Made by a program: the position numbers and the translations under genes
Part shown: positions 51,929 through 62,657 of the stretch, in pieces
How the letters are laid out: every line of letters starts with the position of its first letter
Position numbering within the stretch: position 1 is the stretch's first letter
Origin: Gracilaria gracilis
Taxonomy: Eukaryota; Rhodophyta; Florideophyceae; Gracilariales; Gracilariaceae
DNA: 64,000 bases
Assembly (NCBI GenBank): GCA_030374805.1
Contig: JARGSG010000225.1
Coordinates: forward strand, 248,001 to 312,000
Reading direction: 5' to 3'
Notes under the pieces: generated by a model
Databases searched by the model: none
Told to the model about the DNA's origin: nothing
Seen by the model: the letters and a program-made list of their open reading frames with translations, nothing else

Positions 51929-52801
51929 ATGGCCGCCGTCACGTCGCCCTCGCCCGCCGCGCCGCACTCAACGCTGCCGCCGCTCAAGCGCCCGTTCGGC
52001 GCGCACGCCGTCGACGCGCTGCCGCCCTCGCCGCCGCCCGCAAAGCGCCCCCGCAACTACTGGGACGTCGTGCTTGACGTCGCCGCCGTCTCCGCCCACC
52101 ACCCGCCGCCCGTCGTGCGCGCGCTGCCCCCGCTACCCCCGCTGTTCCCCGCGCGCGCCGACCAACGGCTCGCCGCGTCGCACGCGCCGCCGCCGCACTC
52201 TCCGCACTCGCCACACCTGCCGTTCGAGTCGTCGCCGCTGTCACAGCCGCCTGCCTCCTCCGCCGTCGCACAGCCGCCGCCGCTGCCCGCGCTGCGCGCC
52301 GCGCTGCCGGACGCTGCGCGCGTGCGCGCCGTGCAGCCCGCAAAGCCGTTCCCGTGCACCAGCTGCCCGTCCACGTTTGCGCGCGCCAACCACCTGCGCC
52401 TGCACGTGCGCACCATCCATGAGAAGGCAAAGCCGTTTGCTTGCGAGCAGTGCCCGGCTACTTTTGGACACGTTTCGTCAAAGTATCGCCACTTTCGCAC
52501 CGTGCACCTCAAGCGAAGGGACTTTGCGTGCGATCGCTGTGGACAGACGTTTGCCGAACGCTCGGCCGTGTTCAAGCATTGCCGCACCGTGCACGAGGGC
52601 TCGCGTCCGTACCCGTGCCACATCTGCGGCTTTCGCTTTCACTTCAAGTTGCATCTCACGCAGCATATCGCTACCGTGCACGAGAAGCAGAGGCCGCATC
52701 AATGCACCGTGTGCGGCGCTTGTTTTGGACAGAGGAGCAGTCTCAACAGGCATTCTCGTCAGATCCATGGGCTTGTGACCAAGCGCGTTACGCCGTCGTG
52801 A
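51929..52801 (+). CDS. C2H2 zinc-finger protein, five fingers
   Basis: 290 residues from the ATG at 51929 (GCCATGGCC context). The N-terminal 135 residues are Pro/Ala/Ser/His-rich and disordered, with two short basic patches (PPLKRPFG, PPAKRPRNYWDVVLD). Five C2H2 fingers follow from about residue 140 to 278: CTSCPSTFARANHLRLHVRTIH, CEQCPATFGH...RHFRTVH, CDRCGQTFAE...KHCRTVH, CHICGFRFHF...QHIATVH and CTVCGACFGQ...RHSRQIH. The spacing fits classical DNA-binding fingers with HE(K/G)xxP-type linkers. Likely a nuclear transcription factor; its target is unknown. The neighbour at 50612-51421 on the same strand is also a zinc-finger protein. Confidence 0.88.
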   Translation: MAAVTSPSPAAPHSTLPPLKRPFGAHAVDALPPSPPPAKRPRNYWDVVLDVAAVSAHHPPPVVRALPPLPPLFPARADQRLAASHAPPPHSPHSPHLPFESSPLSQPPASSAVAQPPPLPALRAALPDAARVRAVQPAKPFPCTSCPSTFARANHLRLHVRTIHEKAKPFACEQCPATFGHVSSKYRHFRTVHLKRRDFACDRCGQTFAERSAVFKHCRTVHEGSRPYPCHICGFRFHFKLHLTQHIATVHEKQRPHQCTVCGACFGQRSSLNRHSRQIHGLVTKRVTPS

Positions 52802-52979
52802 AGCACACGCACACGCTTGGCGTCTAGCAACCATATAGCTTGTGTGTGTTTTTATTCTTTTTGGTGCGTTTTGCGATATGATGAGTGTGTACGAGTGCGT
52901 CGTTTTGATGACTAGTTGTTGTTTTTGTAGATACTGCTACCTACTTGTTTACCGCCACTAATACCCAGCAGCTGCGTGG

Positions 52980-53022
<43 letters not shown>

Positions 53023-54222
53023 GCTGCGCGTAACTGTTCGTGTTTAACCGCCCCCCAACCAAACCCCCAAACCAAACCCCCACCCCCAACAACTAAAAAA
53101 AGAGGTATAGCTTTCATTACAAAATAGCACGTCGCTCATGACACAACGCGCGCATGCATATGAAGACACACGTGCCGTTCTTTTTTTAACCGCCAGCAAT
53201 TGCACGATATGTATGGCAATAAAGCAGCACTCAGCACGCACGCACCACGCAGCACGCAGCGCGCACACGTACTTGGTGTAGTACTGTAGTCACAGCGCAT
53301 AACCTCCTCACGCACAACAATTGCACACGCTCACCATTATGTATGAGCGCGGCACCAAGCGTGCCTCGCAATGGAGCTTGCGCCATGGGCGCTTGTTCGC
53401 GTCCAATTGACGTCGGCAGCCGCGGCTGATTTGGCACACGCGCCGCTGTGCGAACGCTGGCTGCCGCTCGCGCGGCCATGCGCGTCTCGCCTGATGCAGC
53501 GCATTGTTCTATATATTTCGCATTTGACGTGTGTGCACATCCAAACAAGGCTGCACGCGCGCTCTCTCGTTCGCGCCGCGCGCGCGCGTGTGTGTGCGGC
53601 GCAGCGCGCGCGTGTGCGGAGCAGCGCGGCTAAGGGGGCGCGGTCGCGCGAGCGCGGCGCGCTCGCCTCAGGTGAGACGAGCCACTTGTTACCGGGCTCA
53701 TGGAAGCGGGAGCAAATTACGGCGCGCGGCGTGCAACCATGACTGCGGCGCGTGGAAGGTGGCGGTATGTGCGCATCCGAATGAGGTGTACGCAAGTGGC
53801 ACTGACGCAGCGCGGCCGCCGACGTGTAGCGCTGCCGCGCGCACTCGTTCCATCGCGCCAACCGCCGCGGAAAGCGCATGCAACGGCGCGCGCGCCAAAA
53901 ATCCCCCCTTGCATTGCTCGCCCCCCCCCCCAAAAATAGAACGTGCCTTTTTCACACACCCCGCCCCGCCTCCCACCTGTGCGTCGTGTCCACGTCACTC
54001 GCCCTGTCGCCGCGCTTCTTCTCTGTCTTCTTCTTCTCTTTCCGCTCTTTTCCCCCCCCACGTGCGCCCTCTGTCCACGTCGCACACCCGCGCGCGCTAT
54101 CGCACGCCCAGCTCATCACACGATCAGCTGTGTGTTTCGTCTCCCTCCGACCAGCTGCCGGATCCCGCGCCCGCGCCGCGCCCGTTGCCCTCGCCGAAGC
54201 GCAACACCGCCCGCCGCACGCC
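52802..54222. other. Intergenic region with GA microsatellite
   Basis: A (GA)n run occupies about 52981-53022. CCCCCAACC/CCAAACC-type C-rich repeats lie near 53050-53090, and the part from about 53340 is GC-rich with CGCG runs. Long overlapping frames on both strands are composition-driven. The last 300 bases are the presumed promoter of the NAE1 gene, with no TATA box seen. Confidence 0.5.
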
Positions 54223-56076
54223 ATGGCCACGGCCCAGCGCGCCGCCGTCGAGCCGCCGCCCCCGCGCACCGCCGCCGCCGCCGCCGCCCCCATCGACGCC
54301 GCCAAGTACGACCGCCAGCTGCGCATCTGGGGCGACGCCGGCCAGACCGCGCTGCGCAACGCCTCGCTGTGCCTGGTGCACGCCACCGCCGCGGGCACCG
54401 AGACCGTCAAGAACCTCGTGCTGCCCGCCATCGGCGCCGTCACCATCGTCGACGGCCACCACCTCGACCCGCGCCACATCGCCGCCAACTTCTTCCTCGC
54501 CCATGTCTCGGACCGTCTTGCCAACCGCGCGCACGCCCTCGTGCACTGCATGCATCAGCTCAATCACGAGACTGCCGCTTCGTGCCTCCCCCATCATGCG
54601 CCCACCTTTATTGACTCCCCGTCCGCTGCCTATGCCTTTGTCGTGCGCTTCTCCGTCGTCGTCGTCGCCGATATGCCCGCCACCCACCCCGTCGTGCACT
54701 ATCTGTCCGATGCCTGCTTCCGCGCCAACATCCCGTTTGTGTTGCTGCGCTGTTATGGCATGATCGGCTATCTGCGCATTCAGAGCCCCATGCTGTGCAT
54801 CCTCAACTCCAGACACGATGACCTGCCCCCGGATCTGTGCGTGCACCAACCGTTCCCACAGCTGCGCCGTCTGGCAGATGCCACTCATCTGCATTCCATG
54901 TCCGACACCACTCAGCTATCACACGTCCCCTTCGTTATCATTCTCACTAAAGCAGTGCAACTTTTCCGATCGCGCAACAACAATCAACTGCCCGAAACAA
55001 CTCAACAAAAGCAACTCTTCAAGCAAATTGTGCACTCACTGCGCCCTGCTCATTGTCCGTCAACAGCCCAAAACTTTGAAGAAGCACTCAAGCCCTCCAA
55101 CCTGCGACTCTGCTACGCTCACACCAACCGCATTCCGCCCAACGTTCGCGCTGTACTCTCACACCCGAATAGCAATGCGCAGACGTCAAACGCCTTTTCC
55201 GTCCACATTGAGCAACCCCAACCTCACGTCTTTCCGGAAGTCATGCACTACTCCAAACACCAAAACAGGCCTTACAAGTCTTTGGACGACGATGAAAGGC
55301 AAACAACCACGTCCCACCCGTCTGACCTTCGTGCCGCCACTACCATCGCGCAACAGCAAGCTCGATTCTGGTTGCTTGCGGCTGCGCTTCGTCAATTTGT
55401 TCAGGAATGTGCACGTCTACCAGTGCGTGGTTCCTTGCCCGATATGACCGCCGACACCGAGTCGTACATTGCATTACAACGCATGTATTCAGACAAGGCT
55501 GATAACGATGCCAAACGTGTATTTCACTTTGTGCAACGTATTGCCGAGGAACGCGCTGTTGACTTGGATATTGGCGAAGCTTTTGTCAAGTCATTTTGTA
55601 AAAGCGTGCACTCCATACGCGTCATGTCCACTAAAAGCATCAAGGAAGAACTCAATGGATGGAACCTAGACGCTTTCAAAGAGGCCGCAATGTTAGAGGG
55701 TGGCTTGGATGCCAGCACAAGCGGCAAGGCCTCTCCGTATTACGCCATACTTCGAGCGGTGGACAAATTTCACCGACAGAATGGACGCTACCCTGGCAGC
55801 GATGCTGTCGTCAAAGAGAACGACCTGGCGCTTGTGCATGGCTACGTTTCTGAAATCAAGGAACAGCTTGGCCTTCAGTCAAACAGTGGTCTTTGGAGGG
55901 ATGAAACGGAAGAAATGGTGCGCTATGCAAACGCAGAGCTCCATAATGTCGCGGCCTTCATGGGTGGAATTGCAGCTCAAGAAATAACCAAGATTATCAC
56001 TCAGCAGTTTGTTCCACTCGACAACACACTTGTCGTGAACATGGCTGAGCAAAGTAGCACGAGTTTTGCTGTGTGA
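54223..56076 (+). CDS. NAE1: NEDD8-activating enzyme E1 regulatory subunit (APP-BP1/AXR1/ULA1)
   Basis: 617 residues from the ATG at 54223 (CCATGG context; the frame is open further upstream only because of GC content). After an Ala/Pro-rich start, KYDRQLRIWGDAGQTAL (from about residue 27) is the E1 adenylation-fold signature, followed by LVLPAIGAVTIVDG. Further landmarks are SLPDMTADTESYIALQRMYSDKA and the C-terminal AELHNVAAFMGGIAAQEITKIITQQFVPLDN, all typical of the APP-BP1 branch. No catalytic Cys domain is expected in this subunit. It pairs with UBA3 to activate NEDD8, which then modifies cullins, in cytosol and nucleus. Length is close to the usual 530-550 plus an insert around residues 340-390 (Asn/His/Thr-rich). 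Confidence 0.93.
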   Translation: MATAQRAAVEPPPPRTAAAAAAPIDAAKYDRQLRIWGDAGQTALRNASLCLVHATAAGTETVKNLVLPAIGAVTIVDGHHLDPRHIAANFFLAHVSDRLANRAHALVHCMHQLNHETAASCLPHHAPTFIDSPSAAYAFVVRFSVVVVADMPATHPVVHYLSDACFRANIPFVLLRCYGMIGYLRIQSPMLCILNSRHDDLPPDLCVHQPFPQLRRLADATHLHSMSDTTQLSHVPFVIILTKAVQLFRSRNNNQLPETTQQKQLFKQIVHSLRPAHCPSTAQNFEEALKPSNLRLCYAHTNRIPPNVRAVLSHPNSNAQTSNAFSVHIEQPQPHVFPEVMHYSKHQNRPYKSLDDDERQTTTSHPSDLRAATTIAQQQARFWLLAAALRQFVQECARLPVRGSLPDMTADTESYIALQRMYSDKADNDAKRVFHFVQRIAEERAVDLDIGEAFVKSFCKSVHSIRVMSTKSIKEELNGWNLDAFKEAAMLEGGLDASTSGKASPYYAILRAVDKFHRQNGRYPGSDAVVKENDLALVHGYVSEIKEQLGLQSNSGLWRDETEEMVRYANAELHNVAAFMGGIAAQEITKIITQQFVPLDNTLVVNMAEQSSTSFAV

Positions 56077-56428
56077 TTCAAATTGCGCCTTTCAAGACTA
56101 ACAGGGGTTCTATTCGAACGTTTTTGCAAAACATTGTACCCTCGGGTACACACTTTCCTCAACACATGGCGGATTGATGCGATACCGATAACAGCTTCTT
56201 TTCGGCACTTTACATCTTCGGGACTAGAATTGAATAGCAGACAGAGCTAAACAATGTATATAGATACGACTATCACAGTTGCAAATCACGTGAAACAAAG
56301 CCAGCTCCCTAAAGCTGATATCTATCTCACTATGAAAAGCAAAAGTACTGTACAAGCAGCGGCGGAACTTTTTGATTTTTCTCCCTATTCTGGTTCAGAA
56401 TTTCTCGAAGGGAAACTCGATCTCGGTC
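56077..56428. other. Convergent intergenic spacer
   Basis: About 350 bases between the 3' ends of the NAE1 and ABC transporter genes. No gene or repeat recognised. Confidence 0.5.
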
Positions 56429-58348
56429 TCAATGCGTGGGTCCGATGTCACCGTCGCGGTTGCCACCCCCGTTGCACATTCCAGCTTGAATGGCCCACAT
56501 GTGTGCGTACAGCCCCTTCTTTGATACCAAGTCTTCATGTGAACCACGTTCAACTATTTGCCCGTTATTGACTACCAATATTTCATCCGCCATCATAACT
56601 GTTGATAAGCGATGTGCTACCGCAACCGTTGTACGTCCCTGGCACAGCTGTTGGAGGTTCTTCTGAATCTTGCGTTCGTCAATCGTTGACAACGCGGATG
56701 TGGCCTCGTCCAACAGCATTATCGCAGGGTCTTTCAACACGGCACGAGCGATTCCCACCCTCTGCCTTTCCCCTCCAGAAAGCCGAAGCCCTTGGTCGCC
56801 GACACCAGTTTGGAGTCCATGTGGTTGTTTGAGGATGAATTCTTCCAGGGAGGCCAATCGAATGGCACTCCAAAGTTCAGCATCTGTAGCGTCGGGTCGA
56901 CCAAACTTGATGTTCTTTTCCAGCGTATCGTTAAACAGTGTGGTTTCTTGAGCGACGAGCCCAATCGCGTGACGAAGAGAGTCTTGTTGGAGCTGCCTGA
57001 CATCCTTACCGTCAATGAGGACTTGGCCTTCCTGTGTATCGTAGAGACGAAGAAGCAGTTTCACCAATGTAGACTTCCCAGCGCCGGAGGGACCTACCAA
57101 TGCCGCCATTTTCCCAGCTGGGACTCGGAAGTTTATACCTTCAACTTGTCCACCTCTCTTGACACAGGAGTCGGATTCTGCCAGCTGACCTTTGTCATAA
57201 GCGAACGAAACGTTTTCGAATACAATTTCTCCACCTCTGGACTTGCCATCCTTCATATCAATGATGAGTTCTTCCGCATTTTCTGCATCCTGCACTTCGC
57301 TTTCTTTCTCGAAAAGCTCCATAACTTGCTCAAGATTCGTCAAAGCCGATACAACTTGCCCATAAGAGTTTCCGAACCACAACAACGGTCCAAATAGTTG
57401 ACCAATGTATGCCTGGATCATCGTGAAGTCCCCAATGGTAATCACATTGCGAGAGGCTTGAACGGCAGCAATTACGAGACCAAAGAATGTACCAAGATAT
57501 ACAATGAAACTTTGTCCAAACTTGAATCCCGTCAAGATTCCAGTGGATCTTACGGCGATTTGCTGGGCGACTTCCCACAAGGAGGCGTACCTTGAAACTT
57601 CGGCTTTCTCCATCCCAAACGACTTAACTGTTCCAAAGTTTACAATAGTCTCCGTTGCGCACGACCACGCCCTGTTTTGTGCCTCGCGAAGCTCACGCCC
57701 ACATCTAACTCTCCATTGCGTCATGTACCCTGTAAAGACGACATATCCGAGAACTGTTATCAATGTTACCAGCGCAATAAGTGGGGAACCTAACCTAAAG
57801 AATATGGCAGAGACGAAAATGGCCTCCACAACGGTAGGTCCAAGATTGAATACAATCAACGTTAGAAGGCTGTTGATGGAACCGATTCCGCGCCCAAGGA
57901 TAGAAGTTGTCTCCCCAGTTTTCTTGGTGGTATGGTATGACAAGGAAAGAGACTGAATGTGACTGAAGGACCGAACCGCAAATACCTTTGAGAGATATGA
58001 ACCGCAGTATTGCTGAGCGAGTTCTTGTCCTTGGCCAAAAACACCTCCCAGCGCACGGCCGCCTAGAAATAGCAACAAGCCAAATATCGGACGATGAAGT
58101 TTGACATTCTCGTCAGTGCTTGCCAATGCATCGACAACTATCTTCATAGACAAACCCGGGACTAGCAAGCATGCCTTATATCCGGTAATGCAAAGAACAC
58201 AAAGCAAAGAATAGAGCTTGAGGCGGAACGTATTCGGCACAATGAATGGTAGACAGAACTTCATAGTTTTCAAGAACGATGGGTCCTTTTTCTTTGGAAC
58301 ATCTTTGCATGTGGCCTTCTCCTTCCGCAGTAGTAGTTCTTTCTCCAT
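56429..58348 (-). CDS. ABCB-family half transporter (HMT1/ABCB6/ATM1-like)
   Basis: 639 residues. An N-terminal transmembrane domain of about six spans (residues 40-330; for example LYSLLCVLCITGYKACLLVPG and LIALVTLITVLGYVVFTGYM) is followed by one nucleotide-binding domain. Walker A is GPSGAGKST (about 419-427). A Q-loop lies in GLVAQETTLFND, the signature LSGGERQRVGIARA is at about 521, Walker B is IMLLDEAT, followed by SALS, and the H-loop His is in VAHRLSTV. KTGETTSILGRGIGSINSLL matches the HMT1/ATM1 group. It must dimerise to work. Family members export heavy-metal-thiol, glutathione or porphyrin compounds from mitochondria or vacuoles, and the substrate here cannot be told. No obvious mitochondrial presequence, so a vacuolar or endomembrane site is as likely. 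Confidence 0.88.
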   Translation of the reverse strand: MEKELLLRKEKATCKDVPKKKDPSFLKTMKFCLPFIVPNTFRLKLYSLLCVLCITGYKACLLVPGLSMKIVVDALASTDENVKLHRPIFGLLLFLGGRALGGVFGQGQELAQQYCGSYLSKVFAVRSFSHIQSLSLSYHTTKKTGETTSILGRGIGSINSLLTLIVFNLGPTVVEAIFVSAIFFRLGSPLIALVTLITVLGYVVFTGYMTQWRVRCGRELREAQNRAWSCATETIVNFGTVKSFGMEKAEVSRYASLWEVAQQIAVRSTGILTGFKFGQSFIVYLGTFFGLVIAAVQASRNVITIGDFTMIQAYIGQLFGPLLWFGNSYGQVVSALTNLEQVMELFEKESEVQDAENAEELIIDMKDGKSRGGEIVFENVSFAYDKGQLAESDSCVKRGGQVEGINFRVPAGKMAALVGPSGAGKSTLVKLLLRLYDTQEGQVLIDGKDVRQLQQDSLRHAIGLVAQETTLFNDTLEKNIKFGRPDATDAELWSAIRLASLEEFILKQPHGLQTGVGDQGLRLSGGERQRVGIARAVLKDPAIMLLDEATSALSTIDERKIQKNLQQLCQGRTTVAVAHRLSTVMMADEILVVNNGQIVERGSHEDLVSKKGLYAHMWAIQAGMCNGGGNRDGDIGPTH

Positions 58349-59409
58349 GTTTGCACGGCGCAGTTATTCCCCCACAATTTACAAATGAACAGGAAGTTAA
58401 GACAAGGAGAGCCTTCGTGCAAACTTTTGGGCAACTCAGAAGAATTGGTTCAGCCTGCAACAGTTCCTTTGTTCGATAGCAATATGGTTTTAAAGAACTC
58501 TACAGAGAGATGAGTTTAGTTACCCTTGGTAAGACGGTTCATCTTGGCCGTGAACTTGAACCCTGCTGTTCTCTGACATTCCAGATCACGCTTGGGGTGC
58601 ACTTCTACGTACCCTCCATGCCTGGCTGCGTGTCCTCGTAATCGTAACCCAAAGATTTGGAATCACACAGGCATTGCCACCGATGTAATCTTCTGCTCCT
58701 GCAAGGGACGCAATAGTTCACAGTCCAAACCGAAAGAGGGTAAGGTTACTGATGGACCGCTTTTGGCAGAATTCTACCTGTGGTTCATTTGTACTACCTT
58801 TGTAGACATGTTCAGAGGTTTACATGGTCATGAGGTCTTTACCCTCAAGCTGCATTGCTGTCGTTGTCTAGGTTGCAAGCTGCAGTTAGTTTGAACAGAG
58901 CAACCGAACTTTGACGACCCAACGCCTTTCACACACACCCAAGCGGTTCAACTCAAGTCCCTTTTGCCTTTAGCACCTCCGTTTTATAGCTTGGTGATGA
59001 CATAAACATTGCGACTACAGGAGCACTCAAAAACTACCCAGGGGAGGTCGTTCTTCTTTTCGAACAGAACACTTTCCCACTGCTTCGAAATAAGGAGCAG
59101 TGGACCACTTTAAAGAAGACGAATAGAATACGTAGGAGGGAGGGCTACATGTAACGGTAAAGCTTTCCCACTACTTTGAAATAAGGAGTAGCGAACCACA
59201 CTTAGGAATATGAAGATGAAGATGAAGATGAAGAACAGAACAGAATTGGCCTGTGTTTGTGCGAGAGAAGCGGAAGTTGTCCCCCCTTCCCGCTACTCCC
59301 ACGTCTCTCTTCTCCTTCCACTTTAGACCCCATTCCGGGGCTACGGGAGTAGAGGTAACCAAGATAGTACTATCTCTCCGAAAACGCTCTCTATCTGTCT
59401 GTCTCTGTC

Positions 59410-59444
<35 letters not shown>

Positions 59445-61272
59445 TTCTCTCTCTCTTTGTCAGCACATGAGCCTACTTTCGACTTCTACTGGAATAAGTG
59501 TTCGCTCACGAGGAAGGCCAACACCTTTTCAGACCTTTTTTTAACCAAATCAGCAACAACTATCCCTTGGCGTTCGCGAAGAGAAAGCCCGCATAACCTG
59601 CTCGACATAGTTCTCTTTGGTCATCTTGCAGGCGTTTCACTATCAGGTGCTTGATTGAACCCGTGTATGTTTCCCAGTCACATACACGTCCAGAAGAGAC
59701 AATTTAACAGCAAAAGAAGAACACTGTCATCATTCGTTTAGTCGTTTAATGGGACGGTGCCCAAGAGCTCCGTGGCTTTCTAACAGAGAACAACTTTCCT
59801 TATTTTGTTCCCTTCGGTGTAGCAAATAGAAAACTGGAATTGCAAATACCTTCTCTTGTCATTCCTGAGTGTTCGACGTGAGTATACAAGAAGAAGAACG
59901 TCTCGTTAAAGCAATTCCTTATAGTTCTGGGGCCATTGATTGGCCATATATACTTTTCAATCCTTCCCACACCATGAAGCAAAGTCATTCTAAATGAAAA
60001 GAAACCCGAAGACAGCGGTCTGACACGCTGTCGATTCAGCATTCGTACCTTCTTCTTCTGTAAACTTCTATATTATGCACGTTAGTTCACTAATTTGTGG
60101 ACAATTTGATTGTTTGGCGTTTGTTCTACAGCAGCATGCTCACGATGAGTACTCTTGACATGATGGACATTTCCGATTAGACGATAGCAGCCGTAAAGCT
60201 TACAATCCTGGACCGATGTCTAATCCATAAATGGGGCTATGTTATACTTTTAAACATTTGAAGACGGGACTGATTGTTGACCTTTGTGCGTTCCAAACGA
60301 GACGAGCATCTTCAATGGATTTCATTTCGCTCCACTTCCGACAAGAAACTTCGGGACAACTATATTTCAGAGCGGAAGGTCTTCCAGAAATCACTGGGGG
60401 GCCATACCTCGTCGATATGAGGCCGTTGGGGAGAAACGGTTCCTCGGTTCAAATAGTTGAGGGCTCAACTTCGATATGAGACCACGTTGAACGTGGAGCT
60501 CAAGGCAGCATGTACCCTCAGGATGACACACGATAAGAATTATATCAACTGGGCAACGAAGGTCAGGAGCATCTTCACTAGGCCCGATATTGTGACGGAA
60601 AAGCATGTCATAGATGAAACTTCGTATTAGTCAAGTAACCTCGACTACGGCGCCACAAATGTTGACCTCACAAAAGCAAGACATTTCTTAACGAACAAGT
60701 AATAATGTTTGCCATCACACGAGTTTTCATGTCGATGGCCCAGCACATATATCTCTTGATATATGTTTCTCTACATAATGTAAGTCTCCTGAAAAAGATT
60801 ACGTATCGCAACCACAAATGCTCTCAAAGGTGTGCTGGTCGAGCTTTATAGATTAGCAATCTGCCCCACTACACCGACATCAACCACCAATCCACTGCAA
60901 ACAATGCCCTTTTAGCGTATTTCTTTCCCATTGTCAACCGGTGCTGCAGTGATTCATTTTGGTAGGACCAATGTATAGCCCTGTTTACAACCCCTCTGCC
61001 CCATAGCTCTAAGTCGGCTCTCGGGCTCGTAGCAAAGTGGCTCAGTAACACGCCTACAAGAACCTCGGACGGAGAGTTCATCATACACGTCGTTCTTTGT
61101 TAAGAGTTCCCCTCCGAACTCTATTTAAGCGCAACTCACATTCGCTGTTCATCACAACCTTCGAAAGCCATCAAGCGCAACTTCTCTCTTCTCTGCTAAC
61201 TAACTTCTCAAGTACGCCAACGAATTCCGCAATTTTCCTTACTCCTTTCCACTTCTTCAACACATTTCAATA
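58349..61272. other. Long intergenic region, no gene supported
   Basis: About 2.9 kb. It contains a degenerate direct repeat TTTCCCACT(G/A)CTT(C/T)GAAATAAGGAG (59080-59116 and about 59163-59198), a short (GAAGAT)n run near 59212-59232, and a (GTCT)n/(CT)n microsatellite at about 59393-59458. Short frames show no motif. TATTTAA at 61122-61128 is the likely TATA box of the next gene. Confidence 0.5.
61122..61128 (+). promoter_or_regulatory. TATA box of the Ala-Pro repeat protein gene
   Basis: TATTTAA lies about 145 bases before the ATG at 61273, implying a 5' leader of roughly 115 bases that is pyrimidine-rich (CTTCTCTCTTCTCTGC). Confidence 0.5.
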
Positions 61273-61671
61273 ATGATGATCAAGACTCTTGCTGCTATTG
61301 CCATCGTCTCTGTCGCCAATGGCGTGTCTGTGAGAAGCGCGGGCCATGCCCCGGCTCCAGCTCCAGCCTCGGCTCCAGCCCCGGCTCCGGCTCCAGCTCC
61401 AGCCCCGGCCCCAGCCCCGGCTCCGGCTCCGGCCCCGATCGCAAGTGACATTGTTCTCTCTCTTGCCGACGGAACTGCTGGTGCTGCTACTGGTGACAAC
61501 GCTGTCATTGCCGCCGCTAACGAGGACTCTGGCGCAGTGGGTGCGAAGGGTGAGGATATCGCTGTTGGAGCTGCAGGCCCGGGAGCTGCTGTCGGATTCG
61601 GTTCTGAGCTTCCGGACTCCGCGACTGCTTCGCCTGCCGATTTCGGTGGTCTATTCAGCATCTTTAACTAA
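61273..61671 (+). CDS. Small secreted Ala-Pro repeat protein
   Basis: 132 residues. The N-terminus MMIKTLAAIAIVSVANGVSV is a likely signal peptide. It is followed by an uninterrupted run of about fifteen Ala-Pro dipeptides with one Ser substitution (about residues 28-55), then a low-complexity Ala/Gly/Asp/Ser tail ending FGGLFSIFN. Ala-Pro runs of this type adopt extended helices and in plants and algae are targets of prolyl hydroxylation and arabinogalactan addition, so a cell-wall or mucilage glycoprotein is a reasonable inference. A TATA box and leader upstream support a real gene. The antisense frame is a shadow of the repeat. No homologous neighbour here. Confidence 0.65.
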   Translation: MMIKTLAAIAIVSVANGVSVRSAGHAPAPAPASAPAPAPAPAPAPAPAPAPAPAPIASDIVLSLADGTAGAATGDNAVIAAANEDSGAVGAKGEDIAVGAAGPGAAVGFGSELPDSATASPADFGGLFSIFN

Positions 61672-62657
61672 GCTATGAATCCCACATTCGTTGAACAGCA
61701 TCACTGCCTTTTGCATTTTTGACTCTGGGATATGAATTAGTCGCCTTCATCGGTTCGTCAGTGATCCGGAATGGCAAACGACATGAATGGCGATACATAT
61801 CATGCAGAAAGTGCTTTTGACATTGATATAATATTATTCTTGCTTGGCAAGATTATTGTGTGCGATGTTGGTGGTGCTATCACTGTCTCTAGGTATGCTC
61901 GACTGATGTGCAGATGGTTCCACTCAGTATATGAAACCAATGTATATTATTCCCACTAACTAGGACAAACATTGAGATTGAGTAAAAAAGAACCCCTGCG
62001 ACTTTCCAGTTTCAAATATCTGTTTCTTCGTTGCGTTGTTTTCTCTACCCAGTAGTACAGTAGCTAACTTACTTCACGCATGCTGAAATGAGAATGATCA
62101 GTCCTTGGGCCGCCTTTTATGGACGTACTATTGGTATGAATACCTGCACAAAAGGACATTCAAGTAAAAACATATAACGTTGAGTCGAAGCCTTCGCATT
62201 TGGAATCAACAATACCCCTGTGTCGATAGTCAGTTTGTATGGCTCACTGATATAGCATACATGACAGGGTTTTTTTTTTTTGCGGGTAAACACTATATTG
62301 GGATGAAGGGTTTTAAAACATAGGTTACACAAAAAGGAAGGAGCGACAAAGGAAAGAAAGAACATAGGTTACAGTACCAGTGAGAGCACTTCTCTCTAAG
62401 ACATGATGCGACATCTAATGCCAATGGAAAGAGCCAGTGGGTGGAACGCATAGTAGAACACACATATATTCTTTCTAGCCATGAAGCAAACGCATTTTTC
62501 TCACCTGACCGGGTTCTGGTTGGTGAACAATCGAGAGTCATTTGGCCAACGGGGTTTCAAAGAAAAGTAACTACGTTCTTTGACAAACAATATGGTATAC
62601 GGTTCCCTTCCGCGGACGCACCATTTGTGGTGGTCTCTGATAATATCACGACACTGG
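61672..62657. other. Convergent intergenic region, no gene seen
   Basis: About 1 kb, AT-rich, with a T-run at about 62270-62281. Short frames on both strands show no motif. Confidence 0.5.

Noticed and set aside
52057-52623. Antisense frame opposite the C2H2 gene
   Set aside because: GC-driven shadow of the zinc-finger coding strand.
53531-54763. 410-residue frame overlapping the start of the NAE1 gene
   Set aside because: Low-complexity Pro/Arg/Ser/Ala translation of GC-rich promoter DNA and out of frame with NAE1.
56792-57397. 201-residue plus-strand frame inside the ABC transporter gene
   Set aside because: Antisense shadow; the minus strand carries all ABC motifs.
59393-59458. Possible CRISPR-like or satellite array
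   Set aside because: It is a simple (GTCT)n/(CT)n microsatellite without spacers.
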